Positions 40,543 through 49,296 are shown, counted from the stretch's first letter. The stretch is 64,000 nucleotides of DNA from Saccharibacillus sacchari DSM 19268 (GCF_000585395.1 NZ_KK073875.1:3571307-3635306); one strand, 5' to 3'. Numbers and translations: made by a program. The notes: generated by a model from the sequence alone, not told the origin.

Positions 40543-41910
40543 ATGACATCATCATCCCAAACCAACTTTGATCTAATCGTACTCGGAACCGGCAGCGCAG
40601 GACAGAATGTTGCAATCTCATGCCGAGAAAAAGGCTGGAGCGTCGCCATCATCGATCCGCTTCCGTTCGGAGGAACTTGTTCGCAGCGGGGCTGCGATCC
40701 CAAGCGGGTGCTGGCCGGAGCGGCCGAACTGATCGGACGTAACCGGAATTTAACTAACAAAGGCATCGCTAGCGAGAACGCCATCGAGTGGTCGGATCTG
40801 ATGGACTTCAAAACGACCTTCGTCGAAGGCATTCCGGAATCGACCGAGGAGAAGTTCGAACAAGCAGGCATTCGCTATTTCCACGGCACGGCTTCGTTTA
40901 CGGACACGAACAAAATCCAGATTGGCGAGCAGGAGCTGACCGGAGGCAAAATTTTGATCGCGACAGGCGCCAAACCCGCTACGCTCGGTATCGAAGGCGA
41001 AGAGTTGCTGATGAACAGCGCGGGATTCCTCGATCTTCAAAAGTTGCCGGACAAGATCGCTTTTATCGGCGGCGGCTACATCTCGTTCGAGTTCGCGCAT
41101 ATCGCGGCCGAAGCCGGAGCGGAAGTGCATCTGATTCACAACAACGACAAACCGCTCAAAAACTTCGATCCCGATCTGGTAGAGGCTTTGGTGGACAGCA
41201 TGAGAAACCTCGGTATTATCTTCCATCTGAATACGAAAACGGAGAAAATCACGCAGTCGGGAGACGCATTTGTATTGGAAGCGAAGGAAGAAGGCAAGCC
41301 GCTTCGATTGGAAATCGGAGCCGTGATCCACGGAGCCGGACGGGTGCCGAATATCGACGAGCTGGACCTGGAAAAAGGAAACGTCGACGCGGATAAAAAA
41401 GGCGTGACCGTCAATGATCAACTGCGCAGCGTCAGCAATCCCGACGTCTACGCCGCAGGCGACGTATCCGGTTCGCCCGGACTTTCGCTGACGCCGATTG
41501 CCGGGCTCGAAGCCCGAGCGGTGACAGCGAATCTATTAAATGAAGGAAATAAGACGCCGAACTACACGGCTACGCCGTCCGTCGTGTTCACCTATCCGAT
41601 GCTGGCTTCCGTCGGCATGACCGAAGCCGAAGCGAAGGACAGCGGCAAAGACATCAAAGTCAATCTCGTCGATATGTCCGGCTGGTACACCTATAAGCGA
41701 ATGGGCGAGAAGCCGAGCATGGCAAAAGTTATTTTGGACAAGTCCGACGGTTCGATTCTCGGCGCGCATGTGCTGAACAGCAATGCCGAGCATTTGATCA
41801 ATTACTTCACGATCGCGATGCGGCACGGCCTGACGGCGGAGCAGCTGAGCGATACGCTGTTTGCTTATCCGTCAGACGGCAGCGATGTGCAGTATTTATT
41901 AGAATTATAA
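40543..41910 (+). CDS. FAD-dependent pyridine nucleotide-disulfide-type oxidoreductase
   Basis: ATG 40543 follows GCGGGGAAC; ATG 40486 is an alternative adding 19 residues. The 455-residue flavoprotein has FDLIVLGTGSAGQNVAISCREKG (FAD Rossmann), the redox motif GGTCSQRGCDPKR (C-x4-C; compare GGTCVNVGCVPSK), IATGAKPATLGI, the NAD(P) Rossmann IAFIGGGYISFEFAHIAAEAGAEVHLI, the second FAD motif DVYAAGDV, and the dimer domain. The C-terminal H-P-T/S-x-x-E segment of glutathione or mercuric reductases reads FAYPSDGSDV, without the catalytic His. Probably a mercuric reductase-like disulfide oxidoreductase of unknown substrate. Confidence 0.88.
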   Translation: MTSSSQTNFDLIVLGTGSAGQNVAISCREKGWSVAIIDPLPFGGTCSQRGCDPKRVLAGAAELIGRNRNLTNKGIASENAIEWSDLMDFKTTFVEGIPESTEEKFEQAGIRYFHGTASFTDTNKIQIGEQELTGGKILIATGAKPATLGIEGEELLMNSAGFLDLQKLPDKIAFIGGGYISFEFAHIAAEAGAEVHLIHNNDKPLKNFDPDLVEALVDSMRNLGIIFHLNTKTEKITQSGDAFVLEAKEEGKPLRLEIGAVIHGAGRVPNIDELDLEKGNVDADKKGVTVNDQLRSVSNPDVYAAGDVSGSPGLSLTPIAGLEARAVTANLLNEGNKTPNYTATPSVVFTYPMLASVGMTEAEAKDSGKDIKVNLVDMSGWYTYKRMGEKPSMAKVILDKSDGSILGAHVLNSNAEHLINYFTIAMRHGLTAEQLSDTLFAYPSDGSDVQYLLEL

Positions 41911-42200
41911 AAAAACATTACATGGCATGAACCAGATCTAAGCGAAATCTATTTACTAAGATGAACCAGGAGAACAATAACGAACTTCTCCCATGCTTTT
42001 AATTTCCCTGTTTATTGTTCACTTATATGGTGTTCGCGCTATGGCGTATCTTCAAACCTCGACGGAAGCAGATCTTGCTGAATTTTCGTGCTCAATAAGA
42101 AACCTTTTTGAAGTTTTGTTGGGGCACGTCAAAAGAAAGTGACGCAGGACAGCGAGAAAAGGCAGTAAGAGATGCGCGTTGGCAGGTTTGAAGACACACC
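41911..42200. other. Gene-free stretch with nested inverted repeats
   Basis: No gene is visible. GAACAATAA (41972-41980) is inverted at 42012-42020; TCTTCAAACCT (42049-42059) is inverted at 42184-42194; CGTGC (42087-42091) and GCACG (42124-42128) lie between. This may be a structured RNA or an old hairpin repeat; it abuts the family-2 palindrome E2. Confidence 0.5.
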
Positions 42201-42311
42201 CTAGTACTTTGTATCAGATGAAGATACGGTTACGTTTGGCCGAAACGCACTAGACCCACGTGCGTTTCGGCCAAACGTAAACCTAGTACTTAAAATGATA
42301 CCAGGTACTAG
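42201..42311. repeat. Family-2 CTAG-bounded palindrome, copy E2
   Basis: A 111-bp element: CTAGTACTTTGTATCA (42201-42216) against TGATACCAGGTACTAG (42296-42311), two mismatches. The inner stem, 42230-42250 against 42260-42280, is a perfect 21-bp palindrome arm around TAGACCCAC. Its loop motif GTCTAGTGCGTTTC (minus strand) matches copy E1. Confidence 0.85.
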
Positions 42312-42637
42312 TAATATGAAGTGATAAAAAAGAACGTTGTATCAAACCAAACAACTATCCTGACAATCATAGGATGTACTCACAAAGTGAAAAATATTAA
42401 TGCTATGTCACGGCGTTAGGGAAATGATCAAGAATTCGCTATATGCAATTACAAAGTTGAATTATTAGGCAGCAGATATAAGTTGTTATTAAATATTATA
42501 CAGTTCGCGTATAACATATAGAAAACGATCATGTGCTTCCATGCAAAACAACTATCAAGAAACCAACTTCTAAAAAGTGTTAGATGTGTTTTTGGCTTTC
42601 CATTAAGGGATAGCTTTTTGGTTTATAATTTTTGGGG

Positions 42638-42826
42638 ATGTATAAAATAGAAAGAGAAGAGCTATTTTTCATTTGTGAGCGTACATTTCATTTTTATGGA
42701 ATAAATAATTTAAATGATAATTTTTTAGTATACTCACACATCATTATTTGCAAACAATCAATTAAAACGTACATCATTTACTTATTTAACTGTAAGAGTA
42801 ACTTGAATTATTTATTGGGCATATGA
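42638..42826 (+). CDS. Possible very small AT-rich ORF
   Basis: A 62-codon frame from ATG 42638 with TTGGGG just upstream, rich in Tyr, Asn and Ile (LNDNFLVYSHIIICKQSIKTYIIYLFNC). In DNA this AT-rich an open frame of this length may be chance. There is no family resemblance. It ends 34 bp before the FRG gene's start and could be a leader. The surrounding 42312-42860 stretch holds nothing else I can identify. Confidence 0.2.
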   Translation: MYKIEREELFFICERTFHFYGINNLNDNFLVYSHIIICKQSIKTYIIYLFNCKSNLNYLLGI

Positions 42827-42860
42827 GATAGTTAGATTAAAACTATCTTGGAGGTAATAA

Positions 42861-43595
42861 ATGGGCTTTTCAAAAGAGTTTCATGAATTACTAGATGAAG
42901 TGCATGATTTTGCAACTTATCATGGAAACACTTCAATATTTTTCAGAGGACAATGTGATGATTGGCCATTACATTCAGGACTTTTTCGAATGAATAATGG
43001 AAAAAAATTATCTGAATTAAAAAGTGATGAAGAATCAATGTATAGAATGTTTTTAAACCAAGGGCATACTTTATTGAGGGGAGAGAAAAATTGGGAGTTA
43101 TTATTTATCATGCAACATCATGGGGTACGAACTAGATTATTAGATTGGTCTCCTTCTTTGTTAACTGCATTATTCTTTGCTATTCAGAATACCGATGCAT
43201 CTAATCCAGTTTTGTGGATGCTAAATGCTACTAAATTAAATGGTTTAAGCACTGGTTCTTCAGCATTGATTTCTCTTCCATTTGAAGGTAACACTTATGA
43301 AGAAGTTCTTTCATCTCCAGAACCTTGCTTATCTGTTATGGCGTTGTTGCCTACGAGGAATACTGCACGACAAATTATTCAACAAGGAATGTTTACATTG
43401 CAAGGCGACAATATGTTACCTTTGGAAGACGAATTTGGAGGAAGTTTAGTTCATGAGATGATTTTGAAAAAAATTAAAATTTCAGAGTCTATAATTAATG
43501 ACATAAGTGAATTTTTAAGAATGAATGCGGTGGATCACTTTACAATGTACCCTGATTTAGACGGTTTAAGCAAAAGAGTAAATACTTATTTATAG
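42861..43595 (+). CDS. FRG-domain protein in an AT-rich island
   Basis: A 244-residue protein with TTGGAGG before ATG 42861. The FRG domain is clear: SIFFRGQCDDWPLHSGLFR (residues 25-43), then LLFIMQHHGVRTRLLDWSPSLLTALFFAIQN (residues about 78-108, the QHxG-x-T-R-L-L-D-W signature), followed by VLWMLNATKLN. FRG proteins occur in mobile and defence-associated regions; their activity is not firmly known to me. Base composition is strongly AT-rich compared with all neighbours, indicating recent transfer. Flanked by a palindrome upstream and a decayed IS3-family element downstream. Confidence 0.88.
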   Translation: MGFSKEFHELLDEVHDFATYHGNTSIFFRGQCDDWPLHSGLFRMNNGKKLSELKSDEESMYRMFLNQGHTLLRGEKNWELLFIMQHHGVRTRLLDWSPSLLTALFFAIQNTDASNPVLWMLNATKLNGLSTGSSALISLPFEGNTYEEVLSSPEPCLSVMALLPTRNTARQIIQQGMFTLQGDNMLPLEDEFGGSLVHEMILKKIKISESIINDISEFLRMNAVDHFTMYPDLDGLSKRVNTYL

Positions 43596-43657
43596 ATAAC
43601 TAAACTGTACCCTACAAGATGGACACTTTGAAAAAAGTCATCTTGTAGGGTCTTTTT

Positions 43658-44121
43658 GTGTACAACAAAGAAAAAGATGAGCGGTGGTTGAAACGAATAG
43701 CTAAACAATTATTCACAACCCAGCAACAAAAAGAGCTTCAAAACAATCCCCATGTGAAACAGGTCAGTGACAAAGCCATTACCTACACGGATACGTTTAA
43801 AGAACATTTCATCCAAGCTTACGAGCAAGGCAAACTGTCCTTTGAGATTTTTCAAGAGGCGGGTTTTGACGTCGAGATTTTAGAAAAAAACGCATTCAAA
43901 TGGCTTCTCAGCGCTGGCGTGCGGCTTGCAAGCAAAAGGGAATCCTCGGTCTTGCGGACGGAAGAAAGCAGGGCTCTGGACGTCCGCTGGCACGTGAACT
44001 CAGCTCCGAAGAGAAGATCGCCAAGTTGGAAGCCAAACTGGAATGGCTCGAAGTGGAGAATGAATTCCTAAAAAAGCTCGACGGGCTCGAAAGGCAAGCG
44101 AAGAAGCCGAAATCCAAGTAG
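43658..44121 (+). pseudogene. IS3-family orfA, frameshifted
   Basis: The N-terminal part is read from GTG 43658 to about 43885 (AITYTDTFKEHFIQAYEQGKLSFEIFQEAGFDVEIL, a start of a helix-turn-helix). The reading frame then changes at a run of seven A near 43882-43888 and continues in another frame from about 43890 to 44121 (MASQRWRAACKQKGILGLADGRKQGSGRP ... EEKIAKLEAKLEWLEVENEFLKKLDGLERQA, the leucine zipper of OrfA). The intact protein would be about 150 residues. OrfA and OrfB would be joined by -1 frameshifting at 44070-44076. Confidence 0.78.
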
Positions 44122-45025
44122 GTACCCGGCAGAAATTCGACTGGATTCAGCAGATCACGAATCAGCTCAAATTCAAACGTAAAGTCCAGTAGTTGTGCCA
44201 TCTCGCCGGGGTTTCGCGTTCTGGGTATTACGCGTACCTTAGCGAGATGGCCGTTTTCAACCGGCAGAACCAGCAGGAGAAAGACGAACACGCCTACAAA
44301 ATCCTGCTGAGCGCTTACCGGTATAAGAAGAGGACGAAAGGTGCTCGCCAGATTCAAATGATGCTGCAGCTTCATTTTGGCCTCACCTACAACCTCAAAC
44401 GGATTCGTCGACTCATGAACAAATTCAACCTCGTCTGCCCGGTAAGACGAGCCAATCCATGCGCCGAATCGCTAAAGTGACGCAGGAGCACCGCACGTGT
44501 CCCAATACTTTAGATCGGAAATTCAAACCTGGAGTCGCGGGCCAAGTTCTGTTGACGGATATTACCTATCTCCGTTATGGAGCGAGTCGCCGGGCGTATT
44601 TGTCCACGATTAAAGATGCCCAAACGAATGAAATTCTGGTCTACAAGGTCTCCGATTCACTGAGGCTGGATTTGGTGCTAGATACGCTCAAACAACTGAA
44701 AAAGTATCGCCATCTCACACGCAAAGCGTTCATCCATTCGGACCAAGGCTTTCACTGCACGCATCCGAAATTCCAAAAACTCGTGAAGAAAATGAAGCTT
44801 GGACAATCCATGTCGCGAAGAGGAAACTGTTGGGACAATGCCCCGCAGGAATCGTTCTTTGGTCATTTGAAAGACGAAACGGACTTCAAAGCCTGCCAAA
44901 CGCTCCAACAAGTCAAGCAAGAGGTCAAGCGTTACATGACGTATTACAATCGGGAACGCGGGCAATGGAACTTAAAGAAGCTGCCGCCTGAACGATACAG
45001 GCAACAGCTTCTTCACGCGTCCTAA
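44076..45025 (+). pseudogene. IS3-family orfB transposase (DDE), broken
   Basis: An integrase-like transposase carrying two lesions: a TAG stop at 44190-44192 (KFKRKVQ, stop, LCHLAGVSRSGYYAYL) and a frameshift near 44450-44465, where VCPVRRANP must join RRIAKVTQEHRTCPNTLDRKF. The DDE core is preserved in the last frame: LLTDITYL (first Asp), FIHSDQGFHCTHPKFQKL (second Asp) and RRGNCWDNAPQESFFGHLKDE (catalytic Glu), ending YYNRERGQWNLKKLPPERYRQQLL. This subgroup is IS150-like. It cannot make an active enzyme without suppression. Confidence 0.85.
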
Positions 45026-45209
45026 CTTTTTTTCCAACTGTCCTTTACAAAGGGGACAGTTTAATCGGATCGCAGTTTTTGCTTCGGAACATCATGTGAA
45101 ATACTTCCCAAAAGGGAAACGGAGCATGCCTGTTCGTACGGTGTCAGAAAAAATAAAAAAGCTAGGATAAAAGAAGGGAGCAAAAAACTATCGAATAAGG
45201 GATGATCGC

Positions 45210-47075
45210 ATGAAGAAAAGGGTATCCAAGGTGCAGCAGCCGTTTATATGGTTTTCCGTGATTTTGCTTGTAAAAAGTTTGGTTGTTTGGTCGGCGATCT
45301 TTACGGAAGAACAAAGTTGGGGAGTGATGATCACCGAACTTCCTTTTTTTGTCGTCATATTCGTTGCGATTGAATGGTTTGCGTCTAAGCGTAAAGTCTT
45401 CTATTACATGCTGGCGAATTTAATGATCACGATTATTTATTTTTCCGTATTGATGTATTACAAGTATTACGGAGTCGTGGCAACCTATCGGGCATTAGGT
45501 CAGGTAGGCAAACTCTCTCATGTTGAAGAAAGCACCTTTTCACTATTAACTCCGTATTATTTGTTTCTTTTTGCCGATATTCTAATTTTCTTCTTTCTTT
45601 TTCTGCTGCCCAAGTCGCGTTCGGAAATAAAAACGAAACGTTCGGTAAGCATGAATCGAAAAACGCTATCTTTGATTTTGTCGCTTGCGCTGGTCGTCTG
45701 TCTGTTCCAGGTGTGGCCTAATCGCGCGAGCATGAATGAGGTGAAGAAAGCTGAAAGCATGGGAATCCTTAATTACGAATTGTATAAAATCATTGAAGAT
45801 GCGACAGCAAAAAAAGAATTGATCGCGTCGGATCGGATTTCACAGCCAATCGTAGACGGTTTGACGGGAACGGATCGCGCAATGGCTTCTACATCGGAAT
45901 TAAGCGGTGTCGATAAAAGCAAGAATCTGCTCATCATCCAGATGGAGTCGCTGCAAAATTTCGTGATCGGGCTGAAAGTGGACGGACGCGAAGTTACGCC
46001 CAATCTCAATCGGTTGATTCAAGACAGTACTTATTTTCCGAATTTTTATACGAATGCAGGCGCGGGCACGACTTCGGATGCGGAGTTTGTCGTCAACACT
46101 TCATTTTATGCACCGTCGGACGGCGCCGCGACTTCTTCGGCGTACATGAATAAAAATCTGCCGGGGCTGCCGCGTTTATTGCACGAAAAAGGCTATGATA
46201 AAGCAACATTCCATACGAATACCGTTAAATTTTGGAACCGGGATCGGTTGTATCCGGCATTGGGATTCGACCGTTATTACGATCAGGCATTTTACGGAAG
46301 CGACGATTATATCGCGTTCGGTGCTTCGGATGAACGTTTGTACGATAAAACGCTGCTTGAATTAAAGCGTATGAACGAAAACGAACAGCCTTTTTACGCA
46401 ATGGTGATTTCGATGAGCGCGCATCATCCTTATCATCTTCCGAGCGATAAATATCGGATGGAGCTTCCCGAAGCTTACGCGGATACTTTGCTCGGCGATT
46501 ATCTTCAAGCTCAAAGTTATGCGGATTTTGCATTGGGCAAATTCATTGACGGATTAAAAACCAGCGGGGTATGGGAAGACAGTTTGGTCGTTTTATACGG
46601 CGATCATCAAGGGTTGCCTTTGTATAGTTTGACCGGAAGGGAAAAGGAACAACTTCATGAGCTAATCGGACATGAATACGGGTATACGGACATGTTCAAT
46701 ATTCCGTTAGTTCTCCGATCGCCGAGCGGCAAGCTTCCTGACGAATCGGCTCAGCTCGGTGCGCAAATCGATATCCTTCCCACCGTTGCTCGTTTGCTCG
46801 ACGTCTCTCTCGACGATGATTTGCATTTTGGGCAAGACTTGCTCCAGGAACATTCGTCCTTGATTCCTTTGGTTCATTATTTGCCGGTAGGTTCTTATCT
46901 CGAAGATCAATCGATCTATGTGACAGGGAATCAGTACACGGACGGCGAACGATATTTGCTGCAAGATAACGCGATGACGCAGCCGGAAGCGTCGGAGCGG
47001 AAATTCCGGCAAGCGCTGCAACTCCATCGTCTCTCCGACAGTTATCTGCTCCAGCTGCCGGATCGCATTGAGTAA
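45210..47075 (+). CDS. LTA synthase-family sulfatase-fold transferase
   Basis: A 621-residue polytopic protein. GGGATGATCGC precedes ATG 45210. Five membrane helices occupy residues 1-190 (WFSVILLVKSLVVWSAIF; LPFFVVIFVAIEWF; FYYMLANLMITIIYFSVLMYY; YYLFLFADILIFFFLFLLP; LSLILSLALVVCLFQVW). The extracellular domain has the metal and nucleophile sites of LtaS: LLIIQMESLQNF (Glu), NAGAGTTSDAEF (Thr nucleophile), AHHPYHLPSDKY and LYGDHQGLPLYS (Asp-His). It transfers glycerolphosphate or related groups to lipoteichoic acid or surface polymers. The minus-strand neighbour converges. Confidence 0.9.
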   Translation: MKKRVSKVQQPFIWFSVILLVKSLVVWSAIFTEEQSWGVMITELPFFVVIFVAIEWFASKRKVFYYMLANLMITIIYFSVLMYYKYYGVVATYRALGQVGKLSHVEESTFSLLTPYYLFLFADILIFFFLFLLPKSRSEIKTKRSVSMNRKTLSLILSLALVVCLFQVWPNRASMNEVKKAESMGILNYELYKIIEDATAKKELIASDRISQPIVDGLTGTDRAMASTSELSGVDKSKNLLIIQMESLQNFVIGLKVDGREVTPNLNRLIQDSTYFPNFYTNAGAGTTSDAEFVVNTSFYAPSDGAATSSAYMNKNLPGLPRLLHEKGYDKATFHTNTVKFWNRDRLYPALGFDRYYDQAFYGSDDYIAFGASDERLYDKTLLELKRMNENEQPFYAMVISMSAHHPYHLPSDKYRMELPEAYADTLLGDYLQAQSYADFALGKFIDGLKTSGVWEDSLVVLYGDHQGLPLYSLTGREKEQLHELIGHEYGYTDMFNIPLVLRSPSGKLPDESAQLGAQIDILPTVARLLDVSLDDDLHFGQDLLQEHSSLIPLVHYLPVGSYLEDQSIYVTGNQYTDGERYLLQDNAMTQPEASERKFRQALQLHRLSDSYLLQLPDRIE

Positions 47076-47085
47076 ATGAAGCCGT

Positions 47086-48720
47086 TCAATCCGGCATATG
47101 CCGGGTTTTTCGAATATAATCGCGGACAATCAGCGTCACTTCGATCATTCCGGCCAAGACAAGATAGATCCCTACGTAAAAGATATACTGGACTTCTTCA
47201 TGGTACATATTCACCCAACATACCAAGCCGAACAGGCCGCACAAGACGGCATTGACTAAAGGAAAAAGACGTTTGCGGGAGGCTTGTTCCGATTTTACGT
47301 ATACGGCAAAGCTCAGATAGGCATGAAACAAAAATCCGACTCCGATCAGGAAATTGGTGGATACCGTAAAAGCAAAAGTTTTGCCGCTGACCATAAGGAG
47401 CAGTGCGACAAGCGCCGTCGTCAATTGCAGCACAGTTATACTTTTTCCCAACGCGGTTTTCGTGTTGTAGCGCTTTAGATTTTTATACGTTTTGATTCCG
47501 AAAAAAATAAGAACGGCGAGCAGAAAAAGCACGCCGAATACTTTATACGTGACGCTCGGGAGCTGCATGAAAAAAAGCCCGAACAAAACAAATGCAATGC
47601 CTTTCGCTAAAGCCGTCGATTTGAGGGCATCGATCCAATCCATCTGCTTCAAGCCGGTTGTCACAGAATGAACAAGGCCCGATATGGTTTTTTTGGTTTT
47701 GCTATCGGAGTTGCGCAAAGCGATCAAAATCGATTCAAAGCCGTCTATGCCTTTCCCCGCCACATCGATAATCAACTTGGTCCCGCCGACACTGAGCGCA
47801 TCGAAAAAATCCCGGGTAAACGTCATTCGATGTTCCAAATCAACGTTTTGAATCCAACTATCGATCATGCCGTTAATGAATATGCAGCGTTTGGTCAAGC
47901 CGTTTTTGGAAACGAATGTGCTGCCTTCAACCTCCCAAGTCAAAGGAAGATGCTGCATCGGACCTTCAACCCGGCTTCCGATGATTTTGAGGGTCGAATC
48001 CGGAGGAGCAAACAACATGCCGATTACGCTAAATTCAGGTACGATTCGGATAAGCTTGTTTTGAATGCGACCCAAATATTCGGCACAAGGGAGATCCCGG
48101 CAAAATCCGGGTCCGTCGTTATTATAGACGTTCAGTATGCGGGAACCGGCCGTCTCGCTGCACATCATGGACGCGTACATCGCCAGGTTGCCGCCTTTGG
48201 AATGACCTCCTACTCGATAGAGACGATCCGGGCGTACGACGGCTTCCAGATAATCGAGTGCCTGCTGCTGCGCAGCCGCCGTTTGAAAACTTAAAGAAAA
48301 ATCTTCTCTCCATCCCAGAATCGAATTGTCGGTTCCCCGATAGGAGACGTAATAAGCGTCATCTCCCAATTCAATAAGCAGCGCTGCGAATTGCGCAACT
48401 TCGACTTCGTCCATATGTTCGACGAAGCAAGACAACTTGGCATGTTTGAACCGTTCGGAAGCCGCCATCGCTGCCAACAAACCCTCGTCGATAATATCCA
48501 ATCGTCTGGAACGTTGAAAAGAAGGATTGGATAACCGTTCGCTCATTAAACGCCAAGCTTCGCTAACGGTAACGAAACGATTCTCTTCGGGAGACGGAAC
48601 AATGCCTTCAAAATCAAAATAAGAAATGGATGACAAAATAAGATTATCCACTTCGTTAAAAGGTCTTTCTTTTAAACTTAAATCTCCGCGCCATTTCAAG
48701 TAAGTCAGAACATTTCCCAT
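47086..48720 (-). CDS. DUF2974 (Mbeg1-like) alpha/beta-hydrolase with a C-terminal membrane domain
   Basis: The protein has 544 residues. Residues about 1-300 form an alpha/beta-hydrolase domain (NEVDNLILSSISYFDFEGIV, YYVSYRGTDNSILGWREDFSLSF) with the nucleophile elbow VGGHSKGGNLAMYAS (Ser within G-H-S-K-G), as in Mbeg1-like DUF2974 proteins. From about residue 365 there are six or more hydrophobic helices (GIAFVLFGLFFMQL, VFGVLFLLAVLIFFG, LQLTTALVALLLMVSG, LVNAVLCGLFGLVCWV and others). This is a fusion of a soluble lipase-like domain with a membrane unit. The substrate is unknown. Convergent with the LtaS-like gene. Confidence 0.82.
   Translation of the reverse strand: MGNVLTYLKWRGDLSLKERPFNEVDNLILSSISYFDFEGIVPSPEENRFVTVSEAWRLMSERLSNPSFQRSRRLDIIDEGLLAAMAASERFKHAKLSCFVEHMDEVEVAQFAALLIELGDDAYYVSYRGTDNSILGWREDFSLSFQTAAAQQQALDYLEAVVRPDRLYRVGGHSKGGNLAMYASMMCSETAGSRILNVYNNDGPGFCRDLPCAEYLGRIQNKLIRIVPEFSVIGMLFAPPDSTLKIIGSRVEGPMQHLPLTWEVEGSTFVSKNGLTKRCIFINGMIDSWIQNVDLEHRMTFTRDFFDALSVGGTKLIIDVAGKGIDGFESILIALRNSDSKTKKTISGLVHSVTTGLKQMDWIDALKSTALAKGIAFVLFGLFFMQLPSVTYKVFGVLFLLAVLIFFGIKTYKNLKRYNTKTALGKSITVLQLTTALVALLLMVSGKTFAFTVSTNFLIGVGFLFHAYLSFAVYVKSEQASRKRLFPLVNAVLCGLFGLVCWVNMYHEEVQYIFYVGIYLVLAGMIEVTLIVRDYIRKTRHMPD
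47090..47110. terminator. Shared terminator between convergent genes
   Basis: CCGGCATATGCCGG (47091-47104) is a perfect short palindrome followed by GTTTTT on the plus strand. It lies within the last codons of the minus-strand gene and just downstream of the LtaS-like gene. Confidence 0.65.
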
Positions 48721-48811
48721 GTCATATACCCCGTAAGTTTAGATATCTTTATCGTGTTGACCAGGAACTATTATATTCGCGTTTAAGAAACTCAATCTAA
48801 ACTTTTGGATA

Positions 48812-48841
48812 TAAAAAAACACTCCGGCAATCACCGGAGTG
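48812..48841 (-). terminator. Terminator overlapping the stop of the 48831 gene
   Basis: CACTCCGG (48820-48827) pairs with CCGGAGTG (48834-48841); on the minus strand a run of seven T follows at 48813-48819. The stop codon lies in the stem-loop. Confidence 0.85.
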
Positions 48842-49115
48842 CAAGTTCCTCTTCGGGAACGGAAGTGTAAGTCTGCCAAGGAACAGATGCTGCGCCCAGC
48901 TCATCCAGATACGCCACATATTGCGAATCTCCGCAATACTTCGGAACGCCGTCCGCATCCTGCGACATCAGAACGATCGGCATGTTCGGAAAATAAGGCT
49001 CGTACTTCGCCGCGGCTTCCTCGCACGTCCCGGAAAATCCGAGCACATGCAGCTTCACCGCAACCACCGCAAACTTCTCGCCTTGCCGCTCCATCACTGC
49101 GCCGTCAAAACTCAT
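48831..49115 (-). CDS. Small uncharacterised protein
   Basis: ATG at 49113-49115 follows TTGGAGG on the minus strand. The 94-residue protein is compact and soluble (MSFDGAVMERQGEKF, then FAVVAVKLHVLG, then SQDADGVPKYCGDSQYVAYLDELGAASVPW). A similar short basic/acidic strand-helix layout occurs in several small cytoplasmic proteins, but I do not recognise a family. It terminates in a strong hairpin and is transcribed alone. Confidence 0.65.
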   Translation of the reverse strand: MSFDGAVMERQGEKFAVVAVKLHVLGFSGTCEEAAAKYEPYFPNMPIVLMSQDADGVPKYCGDSQYVAYLDELGAASVPWQTYTSVPEEELALR

Positions 49116-49207
49116 CTTATTCGCCTCCAATTAAAATAGGTTACCTGTCTATTAAAACAGATTTGAGATTTTATGTTGTGAACCATATCACAAACTATGA
49201 TTTAAAT

Positions 49208-49221
49208 TGCAAACGTTTTAA
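49208..49221 (+). promoter_or_regulatory. Weak cre-like site upstream of the acyl-CoA synthetase
   Basis: TGCAAACGTTTTAA resembles a CcpA site but has two mismatches in conserved positions. Acetyl-CoA synthetase genes of Bacillus are CcpA-controlled, so the position is plausible; evidence is weak. Confidence 0.3.
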
Positions 49222-49266
49222 TTCGGAATGTAATCGCTCTCGGCTTCCGCAGATGACACCTGTCAC

Positions 49267-49296
49267 TTAACACCTGGTCCTAATACATGCTATAAT
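49267..49296 (+). promoter_or_regulatory. Sigma-A-type promoter of the acyl-CoA synthetase gene
   Basis: TTAACA (49267-49272) and TATAAT (49291-49296) are separated by 18 bp, 85 bp upstream of the start codon. Confidence 0.7.

Larger units (their letters stand above)
43606..45058 (+). mobile_element. Degenerate IS3-family (IS150-like) insertion sequence
   Basis: The element is bounded by inverted ends TGTACCCTACAAGATGGACA (43606 on) and, reversed, TGTCCCCTTTGTAAAGGACA (from 45058), extending outward to TAAACTGT/ACAGTTTA (43601 and 45063). It contains an orfA/orfB pair with an A6G slippery site at 44070-44076. At least three lesions break the transposase. The left end forms a hairpin (ACCCTACAAGATG with CATCTTGTAGGGT). 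No clear target-site duplication was seen. Confidence 0.82.

Noticed and set aside
43601-45063. Intact active transposon
   Set aside because: orfA and orfB contain a stop and two frameshifts, and no target-site duplication could be identified.
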